Shown: positions 62,501 through 64,000 of the stretch, one piece after another
Position numbering within the stretch: position 1 is the first letter of the stretch
Layout: each line of letters begins with the position of its first letter
Source of the DNA: Cercis canadensis
Taxonomy: Eukaryota; Streptophyta; Magnoliopsida; Fabales; Fabaceae
Direction: 5' to 3'
DNA length: 64,000 nt
Assembly (NCBI GenBank): GCA_003255065.1
Contig: QAOA01003982.1
Span: 466,695 to 530,694 of the forward strand
Notes under the pieces: generated by a model
Told to the model about the DNA's origin: nothing
The model's input: only the letters and a program-made list of their open reading frames with translations
Database searches by the model: none
Made by a program: the position numbers and the translations under genes

Positions 62501-64000
62501 ACTCGAATATTTTTCTTGTTTTTCCCTGTATCTGTGACGGGACAGTTTCCTGGTGAGTCACTACATTTGGTCTAGGAACTTGTTTCGGTTCATCCCTTTT
62601 TTTGACTCGGATATTTTTCTCGTGTTTCCTTGTATCTGGGATTGGACAGTTTCCTGTTGAGTCACTATATTTGGACCGGGACCCTGTTTCGGTTCATCAC
62701 TTTTACTGACTCAAATATTTTTCTTGTGGATCTCTGTTTCTGGGTCGGGACAGTTTCCTGGTGAGTCACTATATCTGGTCTGAGACCCTGTTTCGGTTCA
62801 TCCCTGTTTCTGACTCGGATATTTTTCTTATTTTCCCCTGTATCCGTGACGGGAAAGTTTCCTGGTGAGTCACTACATCTGGTCCAGGACCTTGTTTCGG
62901 TTCATCCCTGTTTCTGAGTTGGATATTTTTCTCGTGTTTTCCTGTATCTGGGACTGGACAGTTTCCTGGTGAATCACTATATCTGGACCGGGACCCTGTT
63001 TCGGTTCATCCCTGTTACTGACTCAGATATTTTTCTTGTGGATCACTATTTCTGGGACGGGACAGTTTCCTGGTGAGTCACTACATCTAGTCTGAAACCC
63101 TGTTTCTAACTCGGTTAGTTTTCTTGTGTTTCACTGTATCTGGGACAGAATAGTTTCCTGGTGAGTCACTACATCTGATCCCGGTCCCTGTTTCGGTTCA
63201 TCCATGTTTCTGACTCAGATATTTTTCGCGTGTTTCCCTGTATCCGGGATTGGACAGTTTCCTGGTGAATCACTATATTTGGTCTGATACCCTGTTTCGG
63301 TTCATCCATGTTTCCGACTCGGTTATTTTTCTTGTGTTTTGCTGTATTTAGGACGAGATAGTTTCTTGGTGAGTCACTATATCTGGTCCAGGACTCTGTT
63401 TCGGTTCATCCCAGTTACTGACTCAGATATTTTTCTGGTGAATCACTGTTTCTGGGAAGGGACAGTTTCCTAGTGAGTCACTATATCTGGTGTGAGACAC
63501 TGTTTCAGTATATCTGGTGTGAGACCCTTTTTCAGTTCATCCCAGTTTCTGACTCGGTAATTTTTCTTGTTTTTCCTTGTATCTGTGACGGGACAGTTTC
63601 CTGGTGAGTCACTATCTCTGGATTGGGACCCTGTTTCGGTTCATCCTTGTTACTGACTCAGATATTTTTCTGGTGAATCACTCTTTCTGGGACAGGACAG
63701 TTTCCCGTTGAGTCAATATCTCTGGTCTGAGACCCTGTTTCGGTTCATTCCTTTATCTGACTCGAATATTTTTCTTGTTTTTCCCTGTATCTGTGACGGG
63801 ACATTTTCCTGGTGAGTCACTACATTTGGTCTAGGAACTTGTTTCGGTTCATCCCTTTTTTTGACTCGGATATTTTTCTCGTGTTTCCTTGTATCTGGGA
63901 TTGGACTGTTGCCTGTTGAGTCACTATATTTGGACCGGGACCCTGTTTCGGTTTATCACTTTTACTGACTCAAATATTTTTCTTGTGGATCTCTGTTTCT
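56600..64000 (+). repeat. long-unit higher-order region (~919 to ~1417 bp)
   Basis: A block marked by TTCATCCCAGTTTCTGACTC with GGTAATTTTTCTTG recurs at 56826, 58058, 58977, 60394, 61359, 62278 and 63537. Steps are 1232, 919, 1417, 965, 919 and 1259 bp. Each unit runs in a fixed order: CGCTGTATTTAGGACGGGAT, GGTCCAGGACTCTG, the marker, GGACAGGACAGTTTCCCGTTG, CCCCTGTATCCGTGACGGG, GAATCACTATATCTGGACC, TAGTCTGAAACCC, GGGACAGAATAG. Length differences come from gain or loss of one or more monomers. Single copies of the marker also lie at 24062 and 35501, which may be founder copies. Confidence 0.85.
63482..63535 (+). repeat. 27-bp micro-duplication
   Basis: TATATCTGGTGTGAGACAC (from 63482) is repeated from 63509 as TATATCTGGTGTGAGACCC. 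This is an in-monomer slippage that breaks the 104-bp phase in the last higher-order unit and explains part of its longer spacing. Confidence 0.8.

Larger units (their letters stand above)
49979..64000 (+). repeat. ~104-bp satellite array, right block
   Basis: About 14 kb, about 135 monomers, same orientation as the left blocks. It enters mid-monomer after the N run and continues past the window end. Partial-monomer seams lie near 55166 (AATCACACCTG), 59757 (TTGGTGAAATATCTGG), 61054 (CCGGGATTGATTTCTGAC) and a 27-bp duplication at 63482-63535. No gene is supported. Confidence 0.97.

Overview
The window is almost entirely one tandem satellite. About 59 kb of the 64 kb (1-3881, 5309-46526, 49979-64000) is a head-to-tail array of a ~104-bp monomer, all in one orientation, roughly 570 copies. 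The only other sequence is two LTR-retrotransposon islands and one run of N. I see no host protein-coding gene, rRNA, tRNA or CRISPR. A Ty3/gypsy pol of the Athila/Tat type, solo LTRs and a ~100-bp satellite in higher-order units point to plant heterochromatin (pericentromere, centromere or knob), probably a eudicot. I cannot name the species, and I do not recognise the satellite.

Layout. 1-3881: satellite with an 831-bp (8-monomer) tandem duplication. 3882-5308: complete solo LTR (1427 bp, minus strand) with a perfect 5-bp target duplication GTGAG; removing the LTR and one GTGAG restores an unbroken monomer. 5309-46526: main array, with 935-bp and 1560-bp duplications and, from about 30.6 kb, 4-, 5- and 6-monomer higher-order units (~417, ~520, ~624 bp). 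46527-47851: a second, related LTR (1325 bp, plus strand). 47852-49568: a degenerate pol fragment (RT end, RNase H, integrase) on the minus strand, abutting the 3' end of that LTR with no primer-binding site or polypurine tract. 49569-49978: 410 N. 49979-64000: satellite again, first with the 4-6-mer units, then from about 56.6 kb with longer irregular units (~919 to ~1417 bp).

Main points for a second look: (1) a 34-nt block at 27937-27970 is the base-by-base complement, not the reverse complement, of the satellite expected there, which ordinary inversion cannot produce; (2) the 104-bp monomer looks like a fused trimer of a ~35-bp ancestor; (3) the LTR at 46527 and the pol next to it point in opposite directions; (4) each of the three single-N positions is flanked by a direct duplication, so the local copy number there is suspect; (5) both LTRs sit at the same place in the satellite's TGA(G/C)TCA heptamers; (6) the monomer carries a bZIP/GCN4-type heptamer and a partial CENP-B-box-like motif. 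Most open reading frames in the array are by-products of a pyrimidine-rich repeat with few stops and a length of 2 modulo 3; they should not be annotated as genes.
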